The notes under the pieces were generated by a model, which made no database searches, was not told the DNA's origin, and was given only the letters and a program-made list of their open reading frames with translations. This document shows positions 43,094-50,861 of a stretch of DNA of 64,000 nucleotides, piece by piece. This DNA is from Roseateles saccharophilus (GTDB taxonomy: Bacteria; Pseudomonadota; Gammaproteobacteria; Burkholderiales; Burkholderiaceae_C): the NCBI RefSeq assembly GCF_004342485.1, contig NZ_SMBU01000010.1:62001-126000 (forward strand), given 5' to 3'. The translations under genes were made by a program, and so were the position numbers. How positions within the stretch are numbered: position 1 is the stretch's first letter; each line of letters starts with the position of its first letter.

Positions 43094-43354
43094 CTACCGC
43101 CGCCTCGCCCTGCCGGCCCGCCCGGCCTTGGACCACTCATAGGCCTCGCCGTCCGGCGTTTTGCCGCCCTCCACCGCCGCGACGCCGGCGCGACCGACGT
43201 GGTCGTCCAGCTCCGAGGAGATGCTGACGTGGCGGTGGCCCTGCCTGCGCCTGTCCTCGGCGCAGGCCAGGGCCTGGGTCAGTTCAGCGCTGCCGAAGCT
43301 CTGGCAGGCAGGCGCCGCCTCTTCGCCTTCCAGCCAGTACACGACGATGCCCAT
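43094..43354 (-). CDS. Small hypothetical protein coupled to the DUF885 gene
   Basis: An 86-residue cytoplasmic protein: MGIVVYWLEGEEAAPACQSF, then an EDRRRQGHRHVSISSELDDH segment and a basic Gly-Arg tail. I do not recognise a family. Its ATG overlaps the TGA of the DUF885 gene (TGATG), so it is coupled. The remote beta-strand/helix pattern gives no function. Confidence 0.65.
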   Translation of the reverse strand: MGIVVYWLEGEEAAPACQSFGSAELTQALACAEDRRRQGHRHVSISSELDDHVGRAGVAAVEGGKTPDGEAYEWSKAGRAGRARRR

Positions 43355-45126
43355 CACTGCGCCCTTCCCTTGTCGCGCTGCGTCTCGATCCACCGCCCCA
43401 CCTCGCGCTCCAGCAGGTCCAGCGGCATCGGCCCGCCGCGCAGCACCACGTCGTGGAACTCGCGCAGGTCGAAGCGCCCGCCCAGCTCGCGCTCGGCCCG
43501 CTCGCGCAGCGCGCGGATGCGCAGCTCCCCGAGCTTGTAGCCCAGCGCCTGGGCCGGCCAGCCGATGTAGCGGTCCACCTCGGCCTCGATGAAGCCGGCG
43601 CCCAGCGCGGTGTGCTCGCGCAGATAGGCCACCGCCTGCTCGCGCGTCCAGCCCTGCGCATGCAGGCCGGTGTCGACGACAAGGCGGCAGGCGCGCCAGA
43701 TCTCGAAGGACAGCCGCCCGAAGTGCTCGTAGGCGTCGCGGTACAGGCCCATCTCCACGCCCAGGTGCTCGGCGTACAGCGCCCAGCCTTCGACATAGGC
43801 GTTCTGGTCGTCGATGCGGCGGAAGGCCGGCAGGTCGTCGCGCTCCTGCGCCAATGCGATCTGCAGGTGGTGGCCGGGCACGCCCTCGTGCAGCGTCCAG
43901 GCCGTGAGGCCGTAGAGCGGGTTGTCGGTCACGGCCTCACGGCCGACCAGCACCGTGCCGGCCACACCCTGCTTCAGGCTGCCGGGGTTGTAGCCCGAGG
44001 ACGATGCCTTCATCTCCGGCGCCACCGCGCGCAGGCCATAGCTCAGCTGCGGCAGACGGCGGAAGTAGGCGGGCAGCAGGGCGTCGGCGCGCTTGGCGAC
44101 GTCGCGCGCACGGGTCACATAGTCGTCCAGGCTGGCAGCGCGAAAGCGCGGGTCATCGCGCAGCTGTGCCGAGAACTCGGCGACGCTGCCGGTGAAGCCG
44201 GTACCGGCCATCACCTGCCGCATTTCGGCCTCGATGCGCGCCACCTCGCGCAGCCCGAGGGCATGGATGTCTTCGGGCGACATCCGCGTGGACGCCTGCT
44301 GGCGGATCAGGTAGGTGTAATAGTCCGCACCGCCCGGCAGCGCCGAGATGCCCAGGGCCGAACTGGCCGCCGGCACCACGACACGCTCGAACAGCTCGGC
44401 CATCTCGCGCTCGGCCGGCTTCACCGCCTGCTGCACGTGGGCCAGGCCCTCGGCCTGCAGCTGCGCGCGCAGCAGCGGTGGCATGGACGCCGGCAGCTCG
44501 GCCAGCGGCTTCAGCAACGCGTGAGCTTCGGCGGGCTGGTCGGCGCGGGAGCGCAAGGCCGCAGCCGCGCCCTCGGCGATGAAGCGCGGCCGCACGAAGC
44601 CGGTCGCCGCGCCGCGCCTCAGGTTGTCGGCCTGCACCTTGTAGAAGGCCGGCAACGCGGCGATCTTGTCCAGCCAGGCACGGGCCTGCGCCTCGTCGCG
44701 CAGCACGACGCCATCGGCCGCGTAGTTGGGCAGCGTGTAGAACCCGTCGCCCGAGATATAGGGCAGGCGCGCCACGTCGAAGGCCAGTCCTTGCAGCTCG
44801 AGTTCGACACGCTCGGCCAGCAGATCGCGGCTCAGCGCGTCCTCGGCCGGCAGGCCGGCCCGCTCGAGCAACGCCAATCGCGCCTGCAGGCGCTGCAACC
44901 ACAGCCGCCGCTGCTGCAGGGCCGGCGCGCTTTCGTCCGGCCAGCGGGCCAGCGCGCCCATGTCGCCCAGCAGCACCGCCCGCAGCGGGTCGGCGGCGCG
45001 CAGATGCTGGTCGTAGTCCGCCAGCACCGCCTGCCAGGCCTGCACCACGCGCGTGGGCGGCGCCGCCACGGCCAGCGGTGCGACCGCCAGCAGCGGCGCG
45101 AGGGCAAGGCAGAAGGATCGAAGCAT
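43354..45126 (-). CDS. DUF885 family exported peptidase-like protein
   Basis: A 590-residue protein with a signal peptide (MLRSFCLALAPLLAVAPLAVA). DUF885 members resemble zinc metallopeptidases; here LHEGVPGHHLQIAL provides an HExxxH-like motif, and AYVEGWALYAEHLG adds the downstream glutamate region. This suggests a periplasmic carboxypeptidase-like enzyme, though substrate is unproven. A GGAG site precedes the ATG. A small gene follows with overlapping stop/start. It is divergent from the MarR-GNAT gene. Confidence 0.9.
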   Translation of the reverse strand: MLRSFCLALAPLLAVAPLAVAAPPTRVVQAWQAVLADYDQHLRAADPLRAVLLGDMGALARWPDESAPALQQRRLWLQRLQARLALLERAGLPAEDALSRDLLAERVELELQGLAFDVARLPYISGDGFYTLPNYAADGVVLRDEAQARAWLDKIAALPAFYKVQADNLRRGAATGFVRPRFIAEGAAAALRSRADQPAEAHALLKPLAELPASMPPLLRAQLQAEGLAHVQQAVKPAEREMAELFERVVVPAASSALGISALPGGADYYTYLIRQQASTRMSPEDIHALGLREVARIEAEMRQVMAGTGFTGSVAEFSAQLRDDPRFRAASLDDYVTRARDVAKRADALLPAYFRRLPQLSYGLRAVAPEMKASSSGYNPGSLKQGVAGTVLVGREAVTDNPLYGLTAWTLHEGVPGHHLQIALAQERDDLPAFRRIDDQNAYVEGWALYAEHLGVEMGLYRDAYEHFGRLSFEIWRACRLVVDTGLHAQGWTREQAVAYLREHTALGAGFIEAEVDRYIGWPAQALGYKLGELRIRALRERAERELGGRFDLREFHDVVLRGGPMPLDLLEREVGRWIETQRDKGRAQ

Positions 45127-45189
45127 GCGCGGCTCCCGGTTTGACGCCCGGGCATCATGGCACGCCGCCCGGCCCCGTCGGCAAGATGA

Positions 45190-45202
45190 TTGCCAAAGGC
45201 AA
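45190..45202 (+). promoter_or_regulatory. Perfect inverted repeat, likely operator of the MarR-GNAT gene
   Basis: TTGCC-AAA-GGCAA is a perfect 5-3-5 inverted repeat lying 23 bases before the ATG of the MarR-GNAT gene, in the divergent region to the DUF885 gene. MarR proteins commonly bind such symmetrical sites over their own promoters. The binding partner is inferred. Confidence 0.6.
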
Positions 45203-45224
45203 GCATCTCGATGATGATGCCGGT

Positions 45225-46163
45225 ATGGAAACCGCTGCCGAGGCGCTCTGCGTTCGCGCCTTCAACCGCTTCTACACGCGCCGCATCGGCGTGCTCGCCC
45301 CCACGCTGGCCGGCAGCGACTTCACGCTGCCCGAGGCCCGCGTGCTGTGGGAGCTGGCCCACCATGCGCCGCTCAGCGCGGCGGCGCTCGGCAAGGGCCT
45401 GCAACTCGATGCCGGCTACCTGAGCCGGTTGCTGCGCGGTCTGAAAAGCCGCGGCCTGCTGACGAGCCAGGCCCATCCGAGCGATGGCCGCCAGACCCTG
45501 CTCAAGCTCAGCCCCGCCGGCAGGCGCGCTTTCGCGCCGCTGGACCGCGGCAGCCAGGCCGAGGCCGAAGCGCTGCTGGCGCCGCTTTCGGCGCCGCAAC
45601 GTCAGGCCCTGGCCGGCGCGATGACATGCATACAGGCCGTTTTGGAGCCCGAAGCCGCGCCGGCGGTCGAACTCCGCACCCAGCAGCCCGGCGACCTCGG
45701 GTGGATCATCGAGCGCCACGGCGCCGTCTACGCGGCCGAGTACGGCCTCGACGCCCGCTTCGAGGCCCTGGTGGCGCGCATCTGCGCCGACTTCGTCGAC
45801 CGCCTCAAGCCGCAGCGCGAGGCCTGCTGGATCGCCGCGCGCGGGCCTCAGCGCCTGGGCAGCGTGATGCTGGTACAGCCCCGCGACGACGACACCGGCC
45901 GCGTGCGCCCGGGTGTCGCGCAGTTGCGCCTGCTGCTGCTCGAGCCGCATGCGCGCGGCCTGGGGCTGGGCAAGCGGCTGGTGCGCCAGTGCAGCGAGTT
46001 CGCGCGTGCGGCCGGCTACCGACGCATCGTGCTGTGGACGCAGAGCGCGCTGACGGCGGCAAGGGCGATCTATGCCGCCGAGGGCTACCGGCTCGTGCAC
46101 AGCGAGCCGATGAACAGCTTCGGCCAGACCGTCGTCAGCGAGCGCTGGGAGCTGGCGCTCTGA
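45225..46163 (+). CDS. Bifunctional MarR-type regulator / GNAT acetyltransferase
   Basis: A 312-residue fusion. Residues 1-150 are a MarR winged helix (LPEARVLWELAHHAPLSAAA, LQLDAGYLSRLLRGLKSRGL, SDGRQTLLKLSPAGRR). Residues about 155-312 are a GNAT domain (LLLLEPHARGLGLGKRLVRQ is the acetyl-CoA-binding motif A; VLWTQSALTAARAIYAAEGY). The ATG at 45225 starts the conserved domain; an ATG at 45186 would place the palindrome inside the coding region. Such fusions couple sensing, repression and acetylation; substrate unknown. Confidence 0.88.
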   Translation: METAAEALCVRAFNRFYTRRIGVLAPTLAGSDFTLPEARVLWELAHHAPLSAAALGKGLQLDAGYLSRLLRGLKSRGLLTSQAHPSDGRQTLLKLSPAGRRAFAPLDRGSQAEAEALLAPLSAPQRQALAGAMTCIQAVLEPEAAPAVELRTQQPGDLGWIIERHGAVYAAEYGLDARFEALVARICADFVDRLKPQREACWIAARGPQRLGSVMLVQPRDDDTGRVRPGVAQLRLLLLEPHARGLGLGKRLVRQCSEFARAAGYRRIVLWTQSALTAARAIYAAEGYRLVHSEPMNSFGQTVVSERWELAL

Positions 46164-46181
46164 CGCGCGGACAGGCTGCGT

Positions 46182-46610
46182 TCAGTCGATGCGCAGGCTG
46201 CGCGCCCCCTGGGCCTGCGGCTTCTTGGGCAAGGTCAGCGTCAGCACGCCGTTGTCGTACTTCGCGGCAGCACGCGACTCGTCGACATCGCCCGGCAGCC
46301 TGATGCTGCGCGACACGGCACCGTAGTAACGCTCGCTGCGCAGCACCCGCTCCTCGTCCTTCTTCTGGTCGTGCTGCTTGATCTCGGCGCTGAGCGAGAC
46401 GACGTCGCCGTCGATGGACACCCGGATGTCGTCCCGCGCCACGCCGGGCAACTCGGCATGCACGACGTAGTTGCCGTCATCCTCCTTGACGTCCAGCCTG
46501 ATCTGGCGGGGGAGTGCATCGCCGTGCAGGGGCCGCACCACATAGCCGGGTGCGAAGTCGCGGAACAGGTCGTCGAACAGGCTGCCGGAAACTGAAGGCA
46601 GATAGCTCAT
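46182..46610 (-). CDS. Hsp20/alpha-crystallin small heat shock protein
   Basis: A 142-residue chaperone. The alpha-crystallin domain is seen in residues 36-130 (IRLDVKEDDGNYVVHAELPG, DDIRVSIDGDVVSLSAEI, RSIRLPGDVD, YDNGVLTLTLPK, the AxxxxGVL motif represented by AKYDNGVLTL). It binds unfolded proteins without ATP. The ATG at 46610 follows GGAGAT. It is convergent with the MarR-GNAT gene 18 bases away. No ROSE-like or CIRCE element was seen. Confidence 0.93.
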   Translation of the reverse strand: MSYLPSVSGSLFDDLFRDFAPGYVVRPLHGDALPRQIRLDVKEDDGNYVVHAELPGVARDDIRVSIDGDVVSLSAEIKQHDQKKDEERVLRSERYYGAVSRSIRLPGDVDESRAAAKYDNGVLTLTLPKKPQAQGARSLRID

Positions 46611-46701
46611 GGTGATCTCCAATGAAAGGCAGGAACGGAACTCGGCCGTGCCGCGCCTGCGGACCCATGTTTGCGGGGGAACGGCCGAGCCCCCACCGAT
46701 G

Positions 46702-47037
46702 TCACTGCGTCAACACCCAACGGGCCAGCAGCCTGGCCTCGGCTTCGCTGACGAGCGGCCGTTCGGCCTGGTCGGGCATCCTGGCCTTGGCCCAGTGAGG
46801 ACCGCCGGTGGCCACACTGCCCTGCTGGATGGTCCGCATCAGGCTGGCCTCGGCGTCCTGGCGCCCCTTCCAGAACGCCGCGATCTTCTTGAACGACGGT
46901 GCCGCACCATCCTTCTTGATGTCGTGGCAGCCCATGCACTGCTTTTCCTGGGCGAGCTTCTCGCTCGCCACGGCGGTGCCGGCCAGACCCAGGGCGACCG
47001 AGGCGACCAGGGCCGCGAGCGTCAGAGATGTCTTCAT
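46702..47037 (-). CDS. Class I c-type cytochrome, periplasmic
   Basis: A 111-residue protein with a signal peptide (MKTSLTLAALVASVALGLAG). The heme motif is CMGCH (C34, C37, H38) and the axial methionine lies in ARMPDQAE near residue 87. It resembles cytochrome c-551/c8 electron carriers. Electron donor and acceptor are not indicated by the neighbours (Hsp20, YchJ). Its start has a GGAGGT-like sequence (TGCGGAGGTTCGAC). Confidence 0.9.
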   Translation of the reverse strand: MKTSLTLAALVASVALGLAGTAVASEKLAQEKQCMGCHDIKKDGAAPSFKKIAAFWKGRQDAEASLMRTIQQGSVATGGPHWAKARMPDQAERPLVSEAEARLLARWVLTQ

Positions 47038-47143
47038 GTCGAACCTCCGCACCAACCAGATGGTGAGGCAAGGATAGGCAGGCGTGCCCGCGGCGAATTG
47101 CGCCAGATCAACGCCCCTGCGCGTCGGCCGTAGAGTGCCTGCC

Positions 47144-47575
47144 ATGCTCAATCCACACGCCCCATCACGCTCACCCGCCCGGCCCTGCCCCTGCGGCTCC
47201 GGGCTGGACGACGCCGCCTGCTGCAGTGCGCTGCACGCTGCCTTCGACACCGGCCTTGGCCTGGGTGCCGCGACGCCCGAGGCGCTGATGCGCTCGCGCT
47301 ACACCGCCTTCGTGCGGGACCTGCGCCCCTATCTGCTCGCGAGCTGGCATCCCAGCACGCGGCCGGCGGCGCTCGAACCGCCCGAGCCGGGCCTGAAATG
47401 GCTGGGCTTGAGCGTGAAGGGCAGCGCGATGCAGGACGCCGACCACGGCACGGTCGAGTTCGTCGCCCGCAGCAAGCTCGGCGGCCGGGCGCACCGGCTG
47501 CACGAGGTCAGCCGCTTCGTGCGCGAGGGCGGCGAATGGTTCTATGTCGATGGCGACTTGAAGGCGGCGACCTGA
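47144..47575 (+). CDS. YchJ family protein with SEC-C zinc motif
   Basis: A 143-residue protein beginning with a SEC-C-like motif (PCPCGSGLDDAACC) followed by a YchJ domain (LMRSRYTAFVRDLRPYLLAS, WLGLSVKGSAM, FVARSKLGGRAHRLHEVSRF, EWFYVDGD). Function unknown; the motif binds zinc. TAGAGT lies seven bases before the ATG, suggesting leaderless mRNA. Five bases separate its stop from the truC start. Confidence 0.88.
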   Translation: MLNPHAPSRSPARPCPCGSGLDDAACCSALHAAFDTGLGLGAATPEALMRSRYTAFVRDLRPYLLASWHPSTRPAALEPPEPGLKWLGLSVKGSAMQDADHGTVEFVARSKLGGRAHRLHEVSRFVREGGEWFYVDGDLKAAT

Positions 47576-47580
47576 GCGTG

Positions 47581-48267
47581 ATGCTGCCCCTGCTCCACGC
47601 GGACGAGCACCTCGTCGCCATCGACAAGCCGCCGGGCCTGCTGGTGCACCGCACCCAGCTCGCCGCCCGCGAGGACGAGGCCGCGCTGCAGTTGCTTCGC
47701 GACCAGCTCGGCCGGCCCGTCTGGCCCGTGCACCGGCTGGACCGCGGCACCTCGGGCGTGCTGCTGTTCGCGCTGTCGCCCGAGGTGGCCGCGCTGCTCG
47801 GCACGATGTTCGAGCAGGGATGCATGCACAAGCGCTACCTGGCCCTGGTGCGCGGCTGGCCGCACGAGGACGCGGGCCTCATCGACCACCCGCTGGCGCG
47901 CGACCCCGAGCAGCCCTCGGCCGGCCAGCCCATGCTCGACGCGCAGACCCGCTGGCACGTGCTGAGGCGCGACGAGTGGCCGGTCGCCAGCGACCCGCGC
48001 TTCCCGACCACCCGCGTCGCCCTGCTGGAGGCCGAGCCGCTGCAGGGCCGCCGCCACCAGATCCGCCGCCACCTGAAGCACATCGCCCATCCCATCCTCG
48101 GCGATGCGACGCATGGCAAGGGGCCGCTGAACCGCGCGGTCGCCGCCTTTCTCGGCACGCAGCGGCTGTGGCTGCATGCGCGAGAGCTGAGCCTGGTGCA
48201 TCCGGTCACTGGCGTGCCGCTGCAACTGCAGGCGCCACCCGATGCACGGTGGCCCGCTTCGGGATAA
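47581..48267 (+). CDS. truC: tRNA pseudouridine(65) synthase TruC-like (RluA family)
   Basis: A 228-residue RluA-family enzyme. The catalytic aspartate lies in VHRLDRGTSGVLLFA; KPPGLLVHRT, KRYLALVRGW and GRRHQIRRHLKHIAHPILGD match the TruC pattern of E. coli closely. It isomerises a uridine in RNA, most likely U65 of tRNA. The start is ATG 47581, with an in-frame GTG directly before it. It lies five bases after the YchJ gene and 34 bases before the alcohol dehydrogenase-like gene. Confidence 0.9.
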   Translation: MLPLLHADEHLVAIDKPPGLLVHRTQLAAREDEAALQLLRDQLGRPVWPVHRLDRGTSGVLLFALSPEVAALLGTMFEQGCMHKRYLALVRGWPHEDAGLIDHPLARDPEQPSAGQPMLDAQTRWHVLRRDEWPVASDPRFPTTRVALLEAEPLQGRRHQIRRHLKHIAHPILGDATHGKGPLNRAVAAFLGTQRLWLHARELSLVHPVTGVPLQLQAPPDARWPASG

Positions 48268-48301
48268 GAATCCTCCGCTCCAACCCCGACAGGAGACCGG
48301 C

Positions 48302-49300
48302 ATGGCCATCCAAGGCATCAAGGCGCAGTACGAGCATCGCGGCCCGGTGCCGCAGGACGTCATCCAGGCCCTGGCCTTCGAGCCGCCCGCGCCGGGCTCC
48401 GGCCAGGCTCTCGTGGCCGTGCTGGCCGCGCCCATCAACCCATCCGACGTGCTGATGCTGACCGGCGGCTACGGCATCCTGCCGCCGCTGCCGGCCGTGG
48501 GCGGCAGCGAGGGCGTGGGCCGCGTCATCAGCGTCGGCGAGGGCGTGAGCCATCTCGCGGCCGGCCAGACGGTGCTGCTGCCGGCCGGCAGCGGCACCTG
48601 GGCCAGCCATCTCGTCGCCGACGCGAAGCGCCTCGTGCCCCTGCCTGCCGGTGCGGACGCGCAGCAGCTGTCGATGCTGACGGTGAACCCCGCGACGGCC
48701 TCGCTGATGCTGTCGGAGTTCGTCGCGCTGCAGCCGGGCGACTGGGTCATCCAGAACGTCGCCAACTCGGGCGTGGGCGGCTACCTGACCCAGCTGGCCC
48801 GGCTGCGTGGCCTTCGCACGGTCAACATCGTGCGGCGCGAGAGCGCGGCGGCCGTCGTGAAGGCCGATGGTGGCGACGTGGTGCTGGTGGATGGCGACGA
48901 CCTCGCCAGGCGCGTGAAGGACGCGGTGTCGGGCGCGCCCATCCGTTTGGGGCTGGATGCCGTGGGCGGCAAGGCGACGAACCGGCTGGCGATGTGCGTC
49001 GCCGAGGGCGGCACCGTCATCAACTACGGGCTGATGAGCGGCGAACCCTGCGTCGTGTCGCCGCAGTCCTTCGTGTTCAACGACCTGACGCTGCGTGGCT
49101 TCTGGCTGGCCAAGTGGTTCCGCACCGCCAGCCGCGAGGCCCAGATGGCGCTGTATGGCGAGCTGACGAAGCTGATCGCCACCGGCCAGCTGAAGGTGCG
49201 CATCCACGCGACCTATCCGGTGGAGCAGATCAAGGAGGCCATCGCCGCCGCAGCCAGCGGCGAGCGCGACGGCAAGATCCTGGTCGTGCCCCACCCCTGA
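48302..49300 (+). CDS. Zinc-independent MDR-family reductase (2-enoyl thioester reductase-like)
   Basis: A 332-residue medium-chain dehydrogenase/reductase. NPSDVLMLTGGYG and GSEGVGRVISVG are MDR catalytic-domain motifs, NVANSGVGGYLTQLAR is the NADPH site, and LRGFWLAKWF lies in the C-terminal part. The pattern resembles mitochondrial enoyl-ACP reductase (MECR/ETR). It probably reduces trans-2-enoyl-CoA or a quinone. The ATG at 48302 follows an AGGAGA site; upstream TAAGAAT could be its -10. Confidence 0.88.
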   Translation: MAIQGIKAQYEHRGPVPQDVIQALAFEPPAPGSGQALVAVLAAPINPSDVLMLTGGYGILPPLPAVGGSEGVGRVISVGEGVSHLAAGQTVLLPAGSGTWASHLVADAKRLVPLPAGADAQQLSMLTVNPATASLMLSEFVALQPGDWVIQNVANSGVGGYLTQLARLRGLRTVNIVRRESAAAVVKADGGDVVLVDGDDLARRVKDAVSGAPIRLGLDAVGGKATNRLAMCVAEGGTVINYGLMSGEPCVVSPQSFVFNDLTLRGFWLAKWFRTASREAQMALYGELTKLIATGQLKVRIHATYPVEQIKEAIAAAASGERDGKILVVPHP

Positions 49301-49308
49301 GAAGGGGC

Positions 49309-50043
49309 TCAGCGGACTGCGGCGGGCAGCCAGCGCGCGCGGATGCGCTGCAACTCGCCGCGCGCCTCCAGGCGCTGGATGGCCTGGTCGAAGGCCTGCA
49401 GGTCGGCCTCGGTCAGCGTCTTGCGGCTGAGCTTGTAGCTGACGCTGTCGTGCAGCATGGGGATGGCCAGCTCGACGAGGGGCAGGTCGGCCGCGCGCGC
49501 GGCGTAGGCGATGGCCATGCTGTCGCCGAACAGCACGTCGCCGCGGCCGAGTTGCAGCAGCTGCACGCCCTTGGCATAGTCTTCGAACCGGGTCAGCAGG
49601 CCGCGCGCTTCGAACTCGCCGACGATGGCCAGGCTCGCCGGCCCGCGGTGGGTGAGCAGGCGCAGACCGGCGCCCAGCAGCTCGTCCATCGAGCGGGCCT
49701 TGGGTATGGGTGCGTCGGCACGCACGAAGGCGCCGTAGGCCTCCTCGCGGTAGGGCCGCGTGTACCAGGCCACGGCGCTGGGGACGACGGTCGCGGCGAC
49801 CAGCAGGTCGAGCTCGCCACGGGTCAGCATCGGCAGGCGGCGGTTGCGCGGCACCTCGCGCACATAGCTCACCTCGCAACCCACCTCCTTGGCGACGGCC
49901 GCGAGCAGCTCGGTCTCCAGGCCGGTGTGATGGCCGTCCGCATCGACGAAGGAATAGGGTCGCCAGTCCTCGAAGGGCACGCGCAGCGGCCGCGTGCAGG
50001 CCGCTGCTGCCATCAGCGGTGCGAGCAGCATCAGCCACCCCAT
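49309..50043 (-). CDS. Periplasmic solute-binding protein-like (SBP_bac_3), orphan
   Basis: A 244-residue protein with an N-terminal hydrophobic segment (MGWLMLLAPLMAAAAC), which may be a lipoprotein signal with the cysteine as lipobox. The remainder has DWRPYSFVDADGHHTGLETE and VVPSAVAWYTRPYREEAY, type II periplasmic binding fold features. No transporter genes are adjacent. It is convergent with the reductase gene and adjoins the island border. A similar orphan gene lies at 24014. Confidence 0.82.
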   Translation of the reverse strand: MGWLMLLAPLMAAAACTRPLRVPFEDWRPYSFVDADGHHTGLETELLAAVAKEVGCEVSYVREVPRNRRLPMLTRGELDLLVAATVVPSAVAWYTRPYREEAYGAFVRADAPIPKARSMDELLGAGLRLLTHRGPASLAIVGEFEARGLLTRFEDYAKGVQLLQLGRGDVLFGDSMAIAYAARAADLPLVELAIPMLHDSVSYKLSRKTLTEADLQAFDQAIQRLEARGELQRIRARWLPAAVR

Positions 50044-50074
50044 AAGAACAAATCATGTGAACGCATGAAGACGC

Positions 50075-50111
50075 AAAAGCCCCAGGCGCATCAAGCACTT
50101 GGGGCTTTTTT
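50075..50111 (+). terminator. Rho-independent terminator at the left island border
   Basis: AAAAGCCCCA and TGGGGCTTTT form a 10-bp stem around a 15-base loop, followed by T residues. It is symmetric, so it could stop transcription from either side; on the + strand the T-run is stronger. It precedes the truncated integrase. Confidence 0.82.
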
Positions 50112-50147
50112 CATGTCACGTCCGATCATGTCCGCGCATTGCAGCGC

Positions 50148-50172
50148 AGGGGAACAAGGGGCACATTTGGAG
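50148..50172. repeat. Left direct repeat of the small island
   Basis: AGGGGAACAAGGGGCACATT plus five further bases is closely matched at 51910-51936 (AGGGGAACAAATCGGGGAAC... with an ATC insertion). The repeats bracket the integrase fragment and the HTH-ATPase-STAS gene. They may be old attachment-site copies or integrase-binding arm sites. Confidence 0.5.
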
Positions 50173-50215
50173 GAACGGAGGCGAAATCGCCCCACCGGCC
50201 GAGGATTGTTCCCCT

Positions 50216-50521
50216 ATGCCCCTCACCGACCTGGAATGCAGGAACGCCGCTTGCCCGGCTGAACTGAAGCGCGTCCGGTTTGCCGATGGCCAGGGTCTTT
50301 ACTTGGAAGTCGCGCCCAACGGCTCCAAGCGCTGGTTCTGGAAGTACTACTTCGACGGCAAGGAGAAGCGCCTGGCGCTGGGCTCCTACCCCGAGACTGC
50401 GTCGAAGGCCGCACGGCTGAGGCGAGATGAAGCCCGGCTGCTCCAGCAGGCCGGCTCGGACCCTGCGCAGGAGCGGATCGTTGCCAAGCTGCAACGCAAG
50501 GCGGTAGCTCGATCAGGGTGA
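50216..50521 (+). pseudogene. Truncated P4-type tyrosine integrase (DUF4102 domain only)
   Basis: A 101-codon fragment from the ATG at 50216. It shows the N-terminal arm-binding domain: MPLTDLECRNAACPAELKRV, FADGQGLYLEVAPNGSKRWF, WKYYFDGKEKRLALGSYPE. Complete integrases of this family are about 400 residues; the catalytic domain with RHRHY tyrosine motif is missing. The frame ends with ARSG at 50521. It shows that a genomic island once inserted here. Confidence 0.85.
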
Positions 50522-50542
50522 AGACACCCCCGTCGGCCAGCG

Positions 50543-50746
50543 TCAGTTCTCGACGCCGGCGCCCTGACCAGTTCGTGCAACGGGCTCCGCGTGTCGACAG
50601 AACCAGGCCACGAAGGAGGACTTGGCGCGGGGCCTGCTGTAGCGCTGCTTCCTGAACGTCAGGCGGACGCGACCTGCCCAGCCGGCATCGATCTCGACGC
50701 GCATCTCGTCGTCGATGGCACAAGCAGGGTCGGGCAAACTGAGCAT
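50543..50746 (-). CDS. Possible small protein gene inside the island
   Basis: An open frame of 67 codons begins at ATG 50746 (MLSLPDPACAIDDEMRVEID), followed by AGWAGRVRLTFRKQRYSRPR. The WAGRVRLTFRK segment has the look of small proteins in mobile elements, but I cannot name a family. There is no clear ribosome site. It lies antisense to other open frames, so it may be spurious. The 340-base gap between the integrase remnant and the STAS gene otherwise holds only that gene's promoter. Confidence 0.3.
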   Translation of the reverse strand: MLSLPDPACAIDDEMRVEIDAGWAGRVRLTFRKQRYSRPRAKSSFVAWFCRHAEPVARTGQGAGVEN

Positions 50747-50803
50747 GAACAGCTACACGCCAGCCCGACGCCGGGAGTCCAGCCTCATCACAAGGGAGGC
50801 AAC

Positions 50804-50860
50804 TTGACATTTTCTTTGTGGATGCTTTCCAATTATTGTCGACGTGCTTTACAATTTTGG
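50804..50860 (+). promoter_or_regulatory. Promoter and possible operator of the HTH-ATPase-STAS gene
   Basis: TTGACA at 50804-50809 is a perfect -35 box; TCCAAT at 50828-50833 is a plausible -10 (spacing 18). An imperfect inverted repeat, CCAATTATTGT...ACAATTTTGG (50829-50860), overlaps the -10 and ends at the start codon. It may be an autoregulatory site for the winged-helix domain. The region is strikingly AT-rich. Confidence 0.55.
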
Positions 50861-50861
50861 T

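Noticed and set aside
50045-50100. tRNA gene as the integration site of the island
   Set aside because: P4-type integrases often use tRNA 3' ends, but the sequence left of the repeat is a rho-independent terminator, with no acceptor or T-arm pattern.
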